The notes under the pieces are model-generated. The model had not been told where the DNA came from, did no database searches, and saw only the letters and a program-made list of their open reading frames with translations. 64,000 nt of DNA. Origin: Anaerobaca sp035448545. Lineage in GTDB: Bacteria > Planctomycetota > Phycisphaerae > Sedimentisphaerales > Anaerobacaceae. The stretch is from contig DAOTJE010000002.1 of assembly GCA_035448545.1 (NCBI GenBank), forward strand, positions 1 to 64,000, read 5' to 3'. The position numbers and the translations under genes are program-made. Of the stretch, positions 16,306-25,423 are shown one piece after another. The first letter of the stretch is position 1. Each line of letters starts with the position of its first letter.

Positions 16306-18045
16306 ATGAGATACAGTCAGATGCTGATCCCGACGGTGAAGGAAGTCCCGGCCGATGCGGAGATCCCCAGCCACCAACTGATGATCCGGGCGGGTCTGAT
16401 CCGCAAGGTTGCCAGCGGGACGTACACTTACCTCCCGCTCGGATGGCGGACCCTGAAGAAGATCATCGAGATCGTGCGGGAGGAGATGGACCGGGCCGGC
16501 GCCCAGGAGATCCTGGTGCCCTGCCTGCAACCGCGCGAGCTGTGGCAGCAGACCGGCCGGGATGCCGACTACGGCGAGACGATGTGCCGACTCCAGGACC
16601 GGCACGGCCGATGGAACGTCCTGGGCCCGACCGCCGAAGAGGTGTTCACCTTCCACGCCGTCCACGAGATCAACTCGTACAAGCAGCTGCCGATGAATCT
16701 CTACCAGATCAGCCCGAAATTCCGCGACGAGTTCCGGCCCCGGTTCGGCGTGCTCCGGTCGCGCGAATTCATGATGAAAGATGCGTACAGCTTCGACGCC
16801 AATCCGGAGAGCCTGCACAAATCGTACATGGCGATGTACGACGCCTACTGCCGCATTTTCAAACGCTGCGGCGTCGAGTACGTGATCGTCGAAGCGGAGA
16901 CGGGCGAGATGGGCGGCTCCGGCTCCCACCAGTTCACTGTCCCGTGCGCCTCGGGCGAGGACACGACCGTTTATACGGAAGACGGCTCATATGCCGCCAA
17001 CCTTGAGAAAGCGGCGGTCGATCCGCTGCCGAAGCAACCGGCCGATCCGAACACGCCGTCGCCGCAGGACGTCCACACACCCAACGTCGGGACGATCGAG
17101 GCGGTCTGCGGGTTCCTCCAGACCACGCCGGCACAGATGATCAAGACGCTGATCTACTCCGTCGGCGACCATGCAATCGCTGTGCTGGTTCGCGGCGACC
17201 ACGAGGTGAACGCCGAGAAGCTCACGCAGGTGCTCGGCGGAACGCACTCGGAACTGGCAGACGAGGCGACCATCCAGAAGGTCACGGGCGCCAAGGTGGG
17301 TTTCGCCGGACCCGTGGGACTGGCCGGACGCGTATCGAAGCTCATTGTGGATCACGCGGTCGCCGCAATGCCGGTCGGTGTCACCGGGGCCAACCGCAGC
17401 GACTACCACACCAGGAACGTCGTGCCGGGGCGGGACTTCCCGCTCGTCGGCGACAACGTCATCATCGCCGACATCCGCAACGCGGTCGACGGCGATACCT
17501 ACCAGGGCAAGCCCCTGCGATTCAAGAAAGGCATCGAGGTCGGGCAGGTCTTCAAGCTCGGTACCAAATACAGTCAGAAGCTCGGCGCGACCTTCCTCGA
17601 TGAGAACGGAGTCGAGACCCCTTGCCTGATGGGATGTTACGGGATCGGGATCAACCGGATCATGGCCTCGGCGATCGAGTTGTACCACGACGAGAACGGC
17701 ATCATCTGGCCGATCTCGATCGCGCCGTTCGAGGTGCTGATCACACCGGTCAACCAGGACGATCCGGCTGTTTCGGAGGTCGCGGAGAAGATCTACACGG
17801 ATCTGAAGGCCGCCGGCGTCGAGGTCCTGATCGACGACCGCGACCTACGCGGCGGCGTCAAGTTCAAGGACGCGGATCTGATTGGCATCCCGATCCGCGT
17901 CACGGTCGGCAAGAAGTCCGTCGTCGAGGGCAACGTCGAGGTGAAACTGCGAGCGGAGACAGAAAGCCGCAAGACGCCGATTCAAGACGCGTTGCGGACC
18001 GTCGTCGAATTGATCGAGTCGCTCAAGAAACAACTGAGCGTATGA
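16306..18045 (+). CDS. proS: prolyl-tRNA synthetase (bacterial type with editing insertion)
   Basis: 579 residues from the ATG at 16306 (MRYSQMLIPTVKEVPADAE), the usual start; a GTG at 16297 is 9 nt upstream in frame. Class II motifs are visible: motif 1 around ASGTYTYLPLGWRTLKKI, motif 2 with FRDEFRPRFGVLRSREFMMKDAYS in blocks, motif 3 near GCYGIGINRIMASAI. Between motifs 2 and 3 is the INS/YbaK-like editing domain (residues about 230-400) that hydrolyses misacylated Ala-tRNA. The C-terminal anticodon-binding domain follows (PFEVLITPVNQDD, VLIDDRDLRGGVKFKDADL). It charges tRNA-Pro in the cytosol. Confidence 0.97.
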   Translation: MRYSQMLIPTVKEVPADAEIPSHQLMIRAGLIRKVASGTYTYLPLGWRTLKKIIEIVREEMDRAGAQEILVPCLQPRELWQQTGRDADYGETMCRLQDRHGRWNVLGPTAEEVFTFHAVHEINSYKQLPMNLYQISPKFRDEFRPRFGVLRSREFMMKDAYSFDANPESLHKSYMAMYDAYCRIFKRCGVEYVIVEAETGEMGGSGSHQFTVPCASGEDTTVYTEDGSYAANLEKAAVDPLPKQPADPNTPSPQDVHTPNVGTIEAVCGFLQTTPAQMIKTLIYSVGDHAIAVLVRGDHEVNAEKLTQVLGGTHSELADEATIQKVTGAKVGFAGPVGLAGRVSKLIVDHAVAAMPVGVTGANRSDYHTRNVVPGRDFPLVGDNVIIADIRNAVDGDTYQGKPLRFKKGIEVGQVFKLGTKYSQKLGATFLDENGVETPCLMGCYGIGINRIMASAIELYHDENGIIWPISIAPFEVLITPVNQDDPAVSEVAEKIYTDLKAAGVEVLIDDRDLRGGVKFKDADLIGIPIRVTVGKKSVVEGNVEVKLRAETESRKTPIQDALRTVVELIESLKKQLSV

Positions 18046-18058
18046 CCGTTCGGAGCAG

Positions 18059-18080
18059 GTCTGCAAGGGCAAACGATAAC
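18059..18080. repeat. dispersed intergenic element, partial copy
   Basis: GTCTGCAAGGGCAAACGATAAC matches the left arm and loop of the copy at 9703-9734 (GTCTGTAAGGGCAAACGATG). It lies just after proS. Confidence 0.45.
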
Positions 18081-18134
18081 AGAAGGTAACGTCTCACAGC
18101 GGCACTACAGACCATACAGAACAGGAGAAGCCCC

Positions 18135-19019
18135 ATGGACCTGAACAACCTCTCGCGAAGGAGCCTCATGCAAAAGACCAGCCTGCTGGCGGCCGGCGCG
18201 GTCGCCGCTCATCTGACCGGCAAGGTCAGTGCCATCGAAATGGGCAAGATCGAGCGTGTGGCGACGAAGGGCCGCATCAGACAATCGGTCAGCCGCTGGT
18301 GCTATGGCAAGTGGTCGCTCGACGAGTTGTGCGAAGTCTCGAAGCGGCTCGGCATCCAGGCGATCGACCTGCTCGGCCCGGAGGAATTCGAGACGGTCAA
18401 GAAGCACGGACTGATCTGTTCGCTCGTCAATACGCATTCTCTGACCGACGGCCTGGCCGACAAGAAATTCCACGAGCAATGCCTGGCGAAGTTGCGGCAG
18501 ACCATCGACGCGACCGCCGCCGCGGGCTTTCCCACCGTGATCTCCTTCTCGGGCAACCGTCGTGGCATTCCCGACGACGTCGGCGTGGAGAACGCCGTCG
18601 AGGCTCTGAAGAGGATCGCCGGCTACGCCGAACAGAAGAAAGTCACCATCGTCCTGGAGTACCTCAACAGCAAGATCAACCACAAGGATTACATGTTCGA
18701 CCGGACCGCCTGGGGCGTCGAGGTCTGCAAACGCGTCGGCTCCGACCGCGTCAAGATCCTCTATGACATCTACCACGCCCAGATCATGGAAGGCGACATC
18801 ATCCGAACGATCCGCGAGAACAAGGATTATATCGGACACTACCACACCGGCGGCAATCCCGGACGCAACGAGATCGACGAGACGCAGGAGTTGTACTACC
18901 CGGCCATCATGCGGGCGATTGCCGAAACCGGCTTCGACGGCTATGTCGCTCACGAATTCGTTCCGAAGGGTGATCCGCTGGCAGCCCTGACCTACGCGAC
19001 GCGAATCTGCGACGTGTGA
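18135..19019 (+). CDS. exported hydroxypyruvate isomerase-like sugar isomerase (TIM barrel)
   Basis: 294 residues; the ATG at 18135 has AGGAGA upstream. The leader LSRRSLMQKTSLLAAGAVAA is twin-arginine-like. The mature domain has the Hyi/xylose-isomerase-like pattern: SVSRWCYGKWSLDELCEVSK, ICSLVNTHSLTDG, IVLEYLNSKINHKDYM (first metal-ligand Glu), ILYDIYHAQIMEGDI (Asp and His), IGHYHTGGNPGRNEID and GYVAHEFVPKGDP (last Glu). All ligand positions appear conserved. Isomerisation of a small hydroxyketone or sugar is inferred; the substrate is unknown. Confidence 0.88.
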   Translation: MDLNNLSRRSLMQKTSLLAAGAVAAHLTGKVSAIEMGKIERVATKGRIRQSVSRWCYGKWSLDELCEVSKRLGIQAIDLLGPEEFETVKKHGLICSLVNTHSLTDGLADKKFHEQCLAKLRQTIDATAAAGFPTVISFSGNRRGIPDDVGVENAVEALKRIAGYAEQKKVTIVLEYLNSKINHKDYMFDRTAWGVEVCKRVGSDRVKILYDIYHAQIMEGDIIRTIRENKDYIGHYHTGGNPGRNEIDETQELYYPAIMRAIAETGFDGYVAHEFVPKGDPLAALTYATRICDV

Positions 19020-19128
19020 CGCTCTGCGGACGCCTGGTACCACCATACGCCTCGGCACATGATCCTCGACCGATGCCGCACGGGAACGAACCTGTTCGGC
19101 GGCCCGCACCGACCGAAGCCAACGGCCT

Positions 19129-19157
19129 TTGCATGTTCGAGCCCGATCTGGTAGAAT
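19129..19157 (+). promoter_or_regulatory. sigma-70-type promoter of the DUF4056-to-ligase operon
   Basis: TTGCAT (19129-19134), 17-nt spacer, TAGAAT (19152-19157). Predicted start near 19164, about 43 nt before the ATG at 19207. Confidence 0.7.
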
Positions 19158-19206
19158 AAGGTTATAGGTGGTGCCTGTCTGGAGCTGTTTTCGTCCGAGA
19201 GAGTCC

Positions 19207-20424
19207 ATGGTTCGCACCGGTCTTGTGGGAACGACACTGATGTGCCTGGCTGCGGCTTGGTGTGTATCCGCTCCGGCCAGGGCGGAGTTCCTCAGCCGCA
19301 AGCAGGCCAGACATTGTCCGCGCGGTCGGATTGCGTGCCTGCCCAGTCCCACCATGGGCACGCGTTACCTGGACGCAGATGATCTCGGCAAGCACTCCTA
19401 CGGATTCACACTGTGGGAGCGAAACGGCATCGTCTACACCTGCCGCGGCGGGCACATCGACGTCACGCACCTGCGCAAGGTCGTCGACTGGACAGGCTAC
19501 CTCGCCTACCACATCCATGACATGCTGATGAAGAACCGAATGGAAATGTCGTACAAGATGTGGGAACCCTCGAAGCACCATATCCGGCTGGATTACCCCA
19601 GCGGCTGGAAGTATCTCCCGTCCACGAGTCGAGACACGATCGCCCGCGAAGTGGCGATCGATCTGGCTTCCTATCTGGCCTACACAGCCAGCATCTGGCA
19701 TGAGATCCTCACCTGGCACGGCTTCAAAGGCGCTGGTATTTATCCGGAATACCATTCGGCATTCTCCTGGGAGGACAACTACTCCAACGCCATGGGCAGC
19801 TTGATCGCCGTCCGGGCGCTGCGCGATCCCGACCGCCAATTCGAGCAGGCTGTCACTTGGCACCTGGGTCAGGAGATCCGCCGGCTCGGAGGCCAACCCA
19901 GGCGGGTGGCCCGTCAGGCCGGGGAAAGGGTCCGAGGATTGTGGTTCGAGGGCGGATACGTCGTGGTGACCATGGTCAAGAGGCATCTCGACACGGGGCT
20001 CGATGACGGTTGGATCACCCCATGGGTTGTGCCCGGCCTGGCGGAATGTCCGGACGAGCCACCGCAGCCCTGCCCGGTCCCCAACCTCAAGGCCGTGGAA
20101 CAGTACGGTTTCCGCGCGACCGTCGAGATCGAACCGAGGGAATGGGAGAAGGAACAGATCCTGAAGAAGGCGTACCCGAATCCTCAAGACCGGCGGGGCT
20201 GGATCGACCCGACGAAGCATCTGGCAGCCATCATCGAGGCCATCCGGGCCGAGACGATCGAGCGGTATGGCCCGCGTGCGGACCAGTACGAGATTCCGTC
20301 CCGTTTGGCACACGCCGGGAACTCGCCGGTGGGCAGCACACCGCAACCGCCCGGTGACGAAGCACACCCTGCGTCCAATCCCGGCGAGACCCTCGACAAC
20401 GCGGAGTTAACGCACGACAGATGA
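19207..20424 (+). CDS. secreted DUF4056-family protein
   Basis: 405 residues from the ATG at 19207. A signal peptide (VGTTLMCLAAAWCVSAPARA) precedes PRGRIACLPSPTMGTRYLDAD, DVTHLRKVVDWTGYLAYH and a central block with AREVAIDLASYLAYTASIWHE and GAGIYPEYHSAFSWEDNYSN. The regularly placed His and Glu residues (TASIWHEILTWHG, YPEYHSAFSWED) look like a metal site, and I recall this layout as DUF4056. The C-terminal 60 residues are low-complexity. The function is not known. It is the first gene of a run with DUF4416, an MraY-like transferase and an O-antigen ligase, so an envelope role is plausible. Confidence 0.7.
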   Translation: MVRTGLVGTTLMCLAAAWCVSAPARAEFLSRKQARHCPRGRIACLPSPTMGTRYLDADDLGKHSYGFTLWERNGIVYTCRGGHIDVTHLRKVVDWTGYLAYHIHDMLMKNRMEMSYKMWEPSKHHIRLDYPSGWKYLPSTSRDTIAREVAIDLASYLAYTASIWHEILTWHGFKGAGIYPEYHSAFSWEDNYSNAMGSLIAVRALRDPDRQFEQAVTWHLGQEIRRLGGQPRRVARQAGERVRGLWFEGGYVVVTMVKRHLDTGLDDGWITPWVVPGLAECPDEPPQPCPVPNLKAVEQYGFRATVEIEPREWEKEQILKKAYPNPQDRRGWIDPTKHLAAIIEAIRAETIERYGPRADQYEIPSRLAHAGNSPVGSTPQPPGDEAHPASNPGETLDNAELTHDR

Positions 20425-20446
20425 AACGGAGGGATCGTCGCATCCA

Positions 20447-20998
20447 ATGTGGGAACCCAAGGAGCCCAACCCGGTCAAGTACATCGTCGGAATCCTCGCC
20501 TGCGACGCGCGCAGCCTGCAGGCCGCCAGGGACGCGGTGGCGTCCGACCTCGGCCCCCTTGATCTGGTCAGTGACATCTGGCCATTCGACAAGACCGACT
20601 ACTACCGGGATCAGACCGGTCCGGCTATTCTCCGGCAGTTCGTCTCGATCGAGCCCCTGGGCGATCCGGGCGATCTGGCCCGGGTCAAGCACCGAACGAA
20701 CCGCATCGAGCAGGAATTGGCCGCGATGCTGGCCAGACCCTATCCTCGACCGGTCAACCTCGATCCGGGCATCATCGAGCCGTCCAAGCTCGTGCTGGCG
20801 ACAACCAAGAACTACGCACACCGCGTCTATATCGGTGCGAAAATGTACGCCGAGGTCACGCTTGTCTTTGACAGAGGCGCGTGGTGTCCTCTACCATACA
20901 CGTATCCGGACTACCGCCAGCAGACCTATTTCGACTTCTTCAGCCAAGTACGAGGGCGGCTCTTGCAGCAGCGGAAATCGGAAACACACGAGAAATGA
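20447..20998 (+). CDS. DUF4416-family protein
   Basis: 183 residues, cytosolic. Diagnostic blocks are KYIVGILACDARSLQAARDA, LVSDIWPFDKTDYYRDQTG, RQFVSIEPLGDPGDLARVK, RPVNLDPGIIEPSKLVLATTK, and the C-terminal PYTYPDYRQQTYFDFFSQVR. This matches DUF4416, a family of about 180 residues with no known activity found in deltaproteobacteria, planctomycetes and Nitrospirae. The gene begins 22 nt after the DUF4056 stop and ends 39 nt before the MraY-like gene. The start ATG at 20447 has GGAGGG 14 nt upstream, rather far. Confidence 0.82.
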   Translation: MWEPKEPNPVKYIVGILACDARSLQAARDAVASDLGPLDLVSDIWPFDKTDYYRDQTGPAILRQFVSIEPLGDPGDLARVKHRTNRIEQELAAMLARPYPRPVNLDPGIIEPSKLVLATTKNYAHRVYIGAKMYAEVTLVFDRGAWCPLPYTYPDYRQQTYFDFFSQVRGRLLQQRKSETHEK

Positions 20999-21037
20999 AC
21001 CGCCACACCGAACCGGACGGGCGGCGTTGAGGAGACT

Positions 21038-22141
21038 ATGCTGATCCTACTGGCCGTTGGCTTGCTTGCCGCTGCGTGTGCCTGTTCGGCCTTGCTGACC
21101 GCCGGCGCCAAGAGATTGGCGCCGCGTCTGGGGCTCCTGGCCTATCCGCAGGCGGATCGCTACCATCGCAAGGTCGTCCCGCTCGGTGGAGGCATCGCGA
21201 TCTTCGCCACGCTGGCGATCTTCATCCTGGCGGCGGCGGGCATCGTCCGATTCCTGATCGCCCCCGGATACCTGGGCACGCTGGCCGACCGCCTGCACTT
21301 CGTGCCAGCCGACTTCCTGCGTCGCTGCGATGAACTGGCGGTCGTGCTGGTCTGCGCGGCCATCCTCTTTGCCGTCGGGCTCCGGGATGACAAGAAACCG
21401 CTGGGACCCTTCGTGAAGCTCGCGGTGCAGTGTCTCGTGGCGCTACTGGCTGCGACGGCGGCGGACATCCGCGCCGAGTTCTTCATCCACAACCGCGTCG
21501 TCACATCGGCCATCTCCGCCCTCTGGATCGTCACAATCATCAATTCTTTCAACTTCCTCGACAATATGGACGGCGCTTCGGCCGGCATCGCCGCCATCGC
21601 CGGGGCTATTCTGTTCGTTGCGGCGGCCTTCAACCAACAAGTCTTTGTCGGAGGACTGGCCATCGTGTTCGTCGGGACCCTGCTGGGCTTTCTCGCGTTC
21701 AACTTCCCGCCCGCCTCGATCTTCATGGGCGATGCGGGTTCGCTCGTGGTCGGCTTCTTCGTTGCCCTGCTGACGCTGCGCACCACGTACTACCAGCAGG
21801 ACCAGAGCGGGCCATGGTACCCGGTACTCATGCCGCTGGTGGTGATGGCCGTGCCGCTCTACGATCTGACCAGCGTCACGCTGCTGCGCCTGCGCCAGGG
21901 CAGGAGCCCGTTTGTCGGCGACACGCAGCACTTCTCGCATCGCCTGCGGCGACGCGGCCTGACTGACACCCAGACAGTGCTGATGTTGTACCTGGCTACT
22001 CTCTGTTGCGGTCTCGGCGCGACGTTTCTCTACCAGGTCAACCTGATCGGCGCCGTCCTGATCTTCGCACAGACCTTCCTGATCCTGGCCATCATTGCCA
22101 TCTTCGAAAGCACCGTCCGACATGGCAAGGACATCGACTAA
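21038..22141 (+). CDS. MraY/WecA-family undecaprenyl-phosphate sugar-1-phosphate transferase
   Basis: 367 residues, about 10-11 membrane helices; ATG at 21038 with GAGGAG upstream. It contains the family's cytosolic motifs: DRYHRKVVPLGGGIAIF near residue 45, DDKKPLGPF near residue 117 (Mg-binding Asp pair), NSFNFLDNMDGASAG near 170 and FMGDAGSLVVGF near 230, plus a late HFSHRLRRRGLTDTQTVLML block typical of WecA/TagO rather than MraY. It would transfer a UDP-activated sugar phosphate onto undecaprenyl phosphate to begin a surface polysaccharide. It overlaps the next gene by 20 nt. Confidence 0.92.
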   Translation: MLILLAVGLLAAACACSALLTAGAKRLAPRLGLLAYPQADRYHRKVVPLGGGIAIFATLAIFILAAAGIVRFLIAPGYLGTLADRLHFVPADFLRRCDELAVVLVCAAILFAVGLRDDKKPLGPFVKLAVQCLVALLAATAADIRAEFFIHNRVVTSAISALWIVTIINSFNFLDNMDGASAGIAAIAGAILFVAAAFNQQVFVGGLAIVFVGTLLGFLAFNFPPASIFMGDAGSLVVGFFVALLTLRTTYYQQDQSGPWYPVLMPLVVMAVPLYDLTSVTLLRLRQGRSPFVGDTQHFSHRLRRRGLTDTQTVLMLYLATLCCGLGATFLYQVNLIGAVLIFAQTFLILAIIAIFESTVRHGKDID

Positions 22142-24416
22142 AGCTCCACCGACCCAAAAACGACCGTCCGCGATCGTAGCACTGGTCCTCCTGGGGCTCT
22201 GCCTGTCGCTTCTGGCGTTGCGCGTAACCTACACGGAGGCCCCGACCACGCAGACCGTCACGCTGCCGGAAAGCATGGGCGATGCGATCTACAGTCTCAC
22301 GGTGTCGAGTTTCTTGATCTTCGGTCTGGTGCTCTGGCTGCTGTGGCAGGTCTGGTCCGGCCGGCCGGCCTATCGCGTCAGCGGCATCGAGATCGGACTG
22401 GCGATCTTCCTTGCCGCCGGGGTCATCTCGACGTTCGGCGCCAGCGACAAACGCATGGCAATCAATCACATGGTGATGCTCGCCGCTCCGGTCTGCGCCG
22501 CCATTCTCCTGGTCCAGATTCTCGACCGTGCCTCCAGAGTCCGCGCCGTGCTGCTGGTCGTCGGCGCGCTGGGTGTGGTCACCGCCTATCAGTGCACCGA
22601 GCAGTTCCTCGTAAGCAACGAAATCACGGTCGAGCAGTATGAAAAGGACCCCGAGACGCTGCTGCGGCCACTCGGTATCGAGCCGGGGACCTTTCAGCAG
22701 TTTCTCTTCGAGCACCGGCTGTACTCGCGAGGCATCCGCGGGTTCTTCACAACGAGTAACTCAGCCGCCTCGTTCCTGCTGCTGGCTTCGTTTGCCGCAC
22801 TGGCCCTGCTGCTCCAACAAGCCTGGACTCGTGCGGAAAGCAGCCCTCCATCGCGGCATCGCTATTACCCGCCGGTCGCCGCGATACTCGTTCTGGCAGG
22901 ACTGCTGCTGACCAAGAGCAAGGGCGGCATTCTGGCGTTCTGCATCGCGGCAGGTCTCTTCGCCATCTTCCTGCTCCTGCGCAGGCGGCTGGCGGCCCAT
23001 CGCAGGCTGGCGTGGGTCGTGGGCGTCTCGCTTGTTCTGGCCACGTCGCTGGCGGTCGGCGCTGCGGCGGTTTCCTACGGCCTGCGGCATGACCGACTGC
23101 CCGGCGGCAATTCCATGCTGGTCCGATGGCAATACTGGCGGGCTTCCGTGCAGATGTATAGCGACCACGCGCTGACCGGAGTGGGGCCCGGCAACTTTGC
23201 GCAGAATTACACCCGCTACAAGCCGGCCTCCGCGCCGGAATCGGTGTCTGATCCGCACTGCTTTCCGCTGAGTGTGCTGACCCAGTACGGCCCGCTCGGC
23301 CTGCTGGGTTTTCTGGCCATGTTCCTCATCCCGATTTATCGAGGCACGTCGCGTCCCACGCAGCCCCTGTCGCCAGGTGTCGGCGACGAACCGGGCGCAA
23401 AACGCTTGGCCGTAGCCGTACTGCTGACCGTCTCTGCGGCATTGCTGCTACTGCGATCGCTGCTGATTCCCGGCACGTCCGAGGGCGACTTCGAGGTCGT
23501 CCTCTATGAAGTCACTGTGCTGTACATCGCCCCTGTGGCGGCGTTTCTGATCGGGTTCTTGCTCCTGGCGGCCGGGGCGGAACACAAGTCTGCAAAGGCC
23601 GACATCGGGCGTCGGTCCGCCGCTATCGCGGCGCTGGGCTGCGCGGTGGCGGGCGTTCTCCTGCACAACCTGATCGACTTCGCGATCTTCGAGCCCGGCG
23701 TCTGGAATACGCTGTGGGCCGTCATGGCCTGCTTTATCGCTCTGAGCCGTCCCATACAGGTCCCCGCCCTTGTGCGATCATCCCCTCGCAAGCCGCGGAA
23801 GTTGCTTACGTCGTTCGTCGCCCTGCTGTTGTTGGGAACCTATGTTCAATTCGTCTGGCGACCGGTCTATGAATCGACCGCCGCATTGCAGCAAGGCCGG
23901 CAGGCGGCCTCCATGGGGCGGTTTGACCAGGCTCATGCCCTTCTCGATGCGGCTTCGGCCGCCGATCCGCTGTCTCCGGCAGCCGCCTACCTCAACGGCA
24001 GACTCTACCTTCAGGAGGCTGAGCACGCCTCCGATGGACCCACGGTGCTGCTGGAAAAGGCCGCACAGTGTCTGCGTACAGCCATCGATCGGGATCCAGC
24101 CGACTACAAGAATTATGAAAAGGCGGGCGACATCGCGAGCCGGTTGGGAAAGCTCGAAGACGCATACGCGTGGTATGCCAGGGCCGCCGCACTTTACCCC
24201 GGCTCCGGACGCCTGCAGTTACGCCTCGCTCAGACAGCCGAACAACAGGGAAACATGGAGGCGGCCCGGCAACACTACCGCCAAGCCGTCGAAATCGAGG
24301 ACGCTTTCCAGCGGCAATTCAGGCAGATGTATCCTACGCGGGAACAACCGGTCAGCCGCTTGGGCCAGCAGGACTACGAAATGGCCAAACGGCGTATGAC
24401 CGAACTGGCCGACTGA
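22122..24416 (+). CDS. O-antigen ligase/polymerase-like membrane protein with TPR tail
   Basis: 764 residues from the ATG at 22122. The first ~580 residues hold about 12 hydrophobic segments. The block GVGPGNFAQNYTRYKPASAP followed by DPHCFPLSVLTQYGPLG is the Wzy_C/O-antigen ligase periplasmic loop, where a conserved His/Arg carries out glycan transfer; LLTKSKGGILAFCIA is the typical preceding helix. The C-terminal ~170 residues hold TPR-like repeats (AASMGRFDQAHALLDAASAA; ASRLGKLEDAYAWYARAAAL). The gene overlaps the glycosyl-1-phosphate transferase, pointing to one surface-glycan pathway. Ligase and polymerase cannot be told apart from sequence. Confidence 0.85.
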   Translation: MARTSTKAPPTQKRPSAIVALVLLGLCLSLLALRVTYTEAPTTQTVTLPESMGDAIYSLTVSSFLIFGLVLWLLWQVWSGRPAYRVSGIEIGLAIFLAAGVISTFGASDKRMAINHMVMLAAPVCAAILLVQILDRASRVRAVLLVVGALGVVTAYQCTEQFLVSNEITVEQYEKDPETLLRPLGIEPGTFQQFLFEHRLYSRGIRGFFTTSNSAASFLLLASFAALALLLQQAWTRAESSPPSRHRYYPPVAAILVLAGLLLTKSKGGILAFCIAAGLFAIFLLLRRRLAAHRRLAWVVGVSLVLATSLAVGAAAVSYGLRHDRLPGGNSMLVRWQYWRASVQMYSDHALTGVGPGNFAQNYTRYKPASAPESVSDPHCFPLSVLTQYGPLGLLGFLAMFLIPIYRGTSRPTQPLSPGVGDEPGAKRLAVAVLLTVSAALLLLRSLLIPGTSEGDFEVVLYEVTVLYIAPVAAFLIGFLLLAAGAEHKSAKADIGRRSAAIAALGCAVAGVLLHNLIDFAIFEPGVWNTLWAVMACFIALSRPIQVPALVRSSPRKPRKLLTSFVALLLLGTYVQFVWRPVYESTAALQQGRQAASMGRFDQAHALLDAASAADPLSPAAAYLNGRLYLQEAEHASDGPTVLLEKAAQCLRTAIDRDPADYKNYEKAGDIASRLGKLEDAYAWYARAAALYPGSGRLQLRLAQTAEQQGNMEAARQHYRQAVEIEDAFQRQFRQMYPTREQPVSRLGQQDYEMAKRRMTELAD

Positions 24417-24437
24417 CCGGAGGCATTGATCTGGCGG

Positions 24438-25187
24438 TTACGAAACCTTCGCCATGACTTCGTCGGGAATATCAAAATTCGCATAGGCATTCTGGACGTC
24501 GTCGTGGTCGTCGAAGGCTTCCATCAGCGAGACGATCTTCTTGGCCACCGCTTCATTGTCGATCCCCACGGTGTTCTGCGGCACCATCGAGATCTCCGCC
24601 ACCTCGATGGGGATGCCCTTGGCCTCCAGGGCCTTCTTCAGTTGTTCATAGGCGCTCGGATCACAGGTGATTTCAAAGACCTCGCCGGTGTTTTGCATGT
24701 CGTCGGCCCCGGCCCCCAGAGCCAGCTCCAGCAAATCATCCTCGTTCGCGTTGCATGTTGCGACCGTAATGAGCCCCTTCTTTCCGAACATCCAGTTGAC
24801 GCACCCGGTCGTGCCGAGCGATCCACCATGCTTCTCGAAAATCCTCTTGATCTCCGGACCGGTCCGGCTGCGGTTGTCCGTCAGGGCCTCGACCATGATC
24901 GCCACGCCGCTCGGCCCATAGCCCTCATACAATACTTCCTCGTAGTGAACTCCTCCCAGATCGCCGGTGCCTTTCTTGATCGCCTTCTCGATCGTATCCT
25001 TCGGCATATTGACGGACTTCGCCTTGTCGATCGCGTAGCGCAGCGCCAGGTTGGCCGCCGGATCGCCCCCGCCGTTCTTGGCCGCGACAATGATCATGCG
25101 GGCCACCTTGCTCCACACCTTGCCGCGTTTGGCATCGTTTGCGGCCTTCTTGTGTTTGATCCCCGCCCAGTGTGAATGACCTGACAT
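24438..25187 (-). CDS. YebC/PmpR family (TACO1-like) regulatory protein
   Basis: 249 residues, standard length; GAGGAG precedes the ATG at 25187. It begins MSGHSHWAGIKHKKAANDAK, the invariant YebC start, followed by LRYAIDKAKSVNMPKDTIEKAI and YEGYGPSGVAIMVEALTDNRS. YebC proteins act as DNA-binding regulators in some bacteria and as translation factors relieving ribosome stalling at poly-proline in others. It is convergent with the ligase gene. Confidence 0.96.
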   Translation of the reverse strand: MSGHSHWAGIKHKKAANDAKRGKVWSKVARMIIVAAKNGGGDPAANLALRYAIDKAKSVNMPKDTIEKAIKKGTGDLGGVHYEEVLYEGYGPSGVAIMVEALTDNRSRTGPEIKRIFEKHGGSLGTTGCVNWMFGKKGLITVATCNANEDDLLELALGAGADDMQNTGEVFEITCDPSAYEQLKKALEAKGIPIEVAEISMVPQNTVGIDNEAVAKKIVSLMEAFDDHDDVQNAYANFDIPDEVMAKVS

Positions 25188-25247
25188 ACGGACTCCTCAA
25201 CAACCGAAAATGGTTCCATCTCGATCACAAGCTAACCTAAACCCTGT

Positions 25248-25253
25248 ATTATA
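25248..25253 (-). promoter_or_regulatory. likely -10 element of the yebC promoter
   Basis: A perfect TATAAT on the minus strand, about 60 nt upstream of the yebC ATG, in an AT-rich gap. The matching -35 hexamer is weak (CTATGA at 17 nt). Confidence 0.45.
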
Positions 25254-25423
25254 ATTTGCACGCAGGCCTTTCATAGCGATTTTTCCAAAAACCTACGCCT
25301 CTTGCACGTGATCCGGCCGTGCTCCCAAGGTTCAGACTACCGGAGGATCTCTTGTGCAACCCGCGGACCGACGCTACCATGACGCCGCCGTCGACGACAC
25401 GAAAACCCATTGGAGCCGACGCC

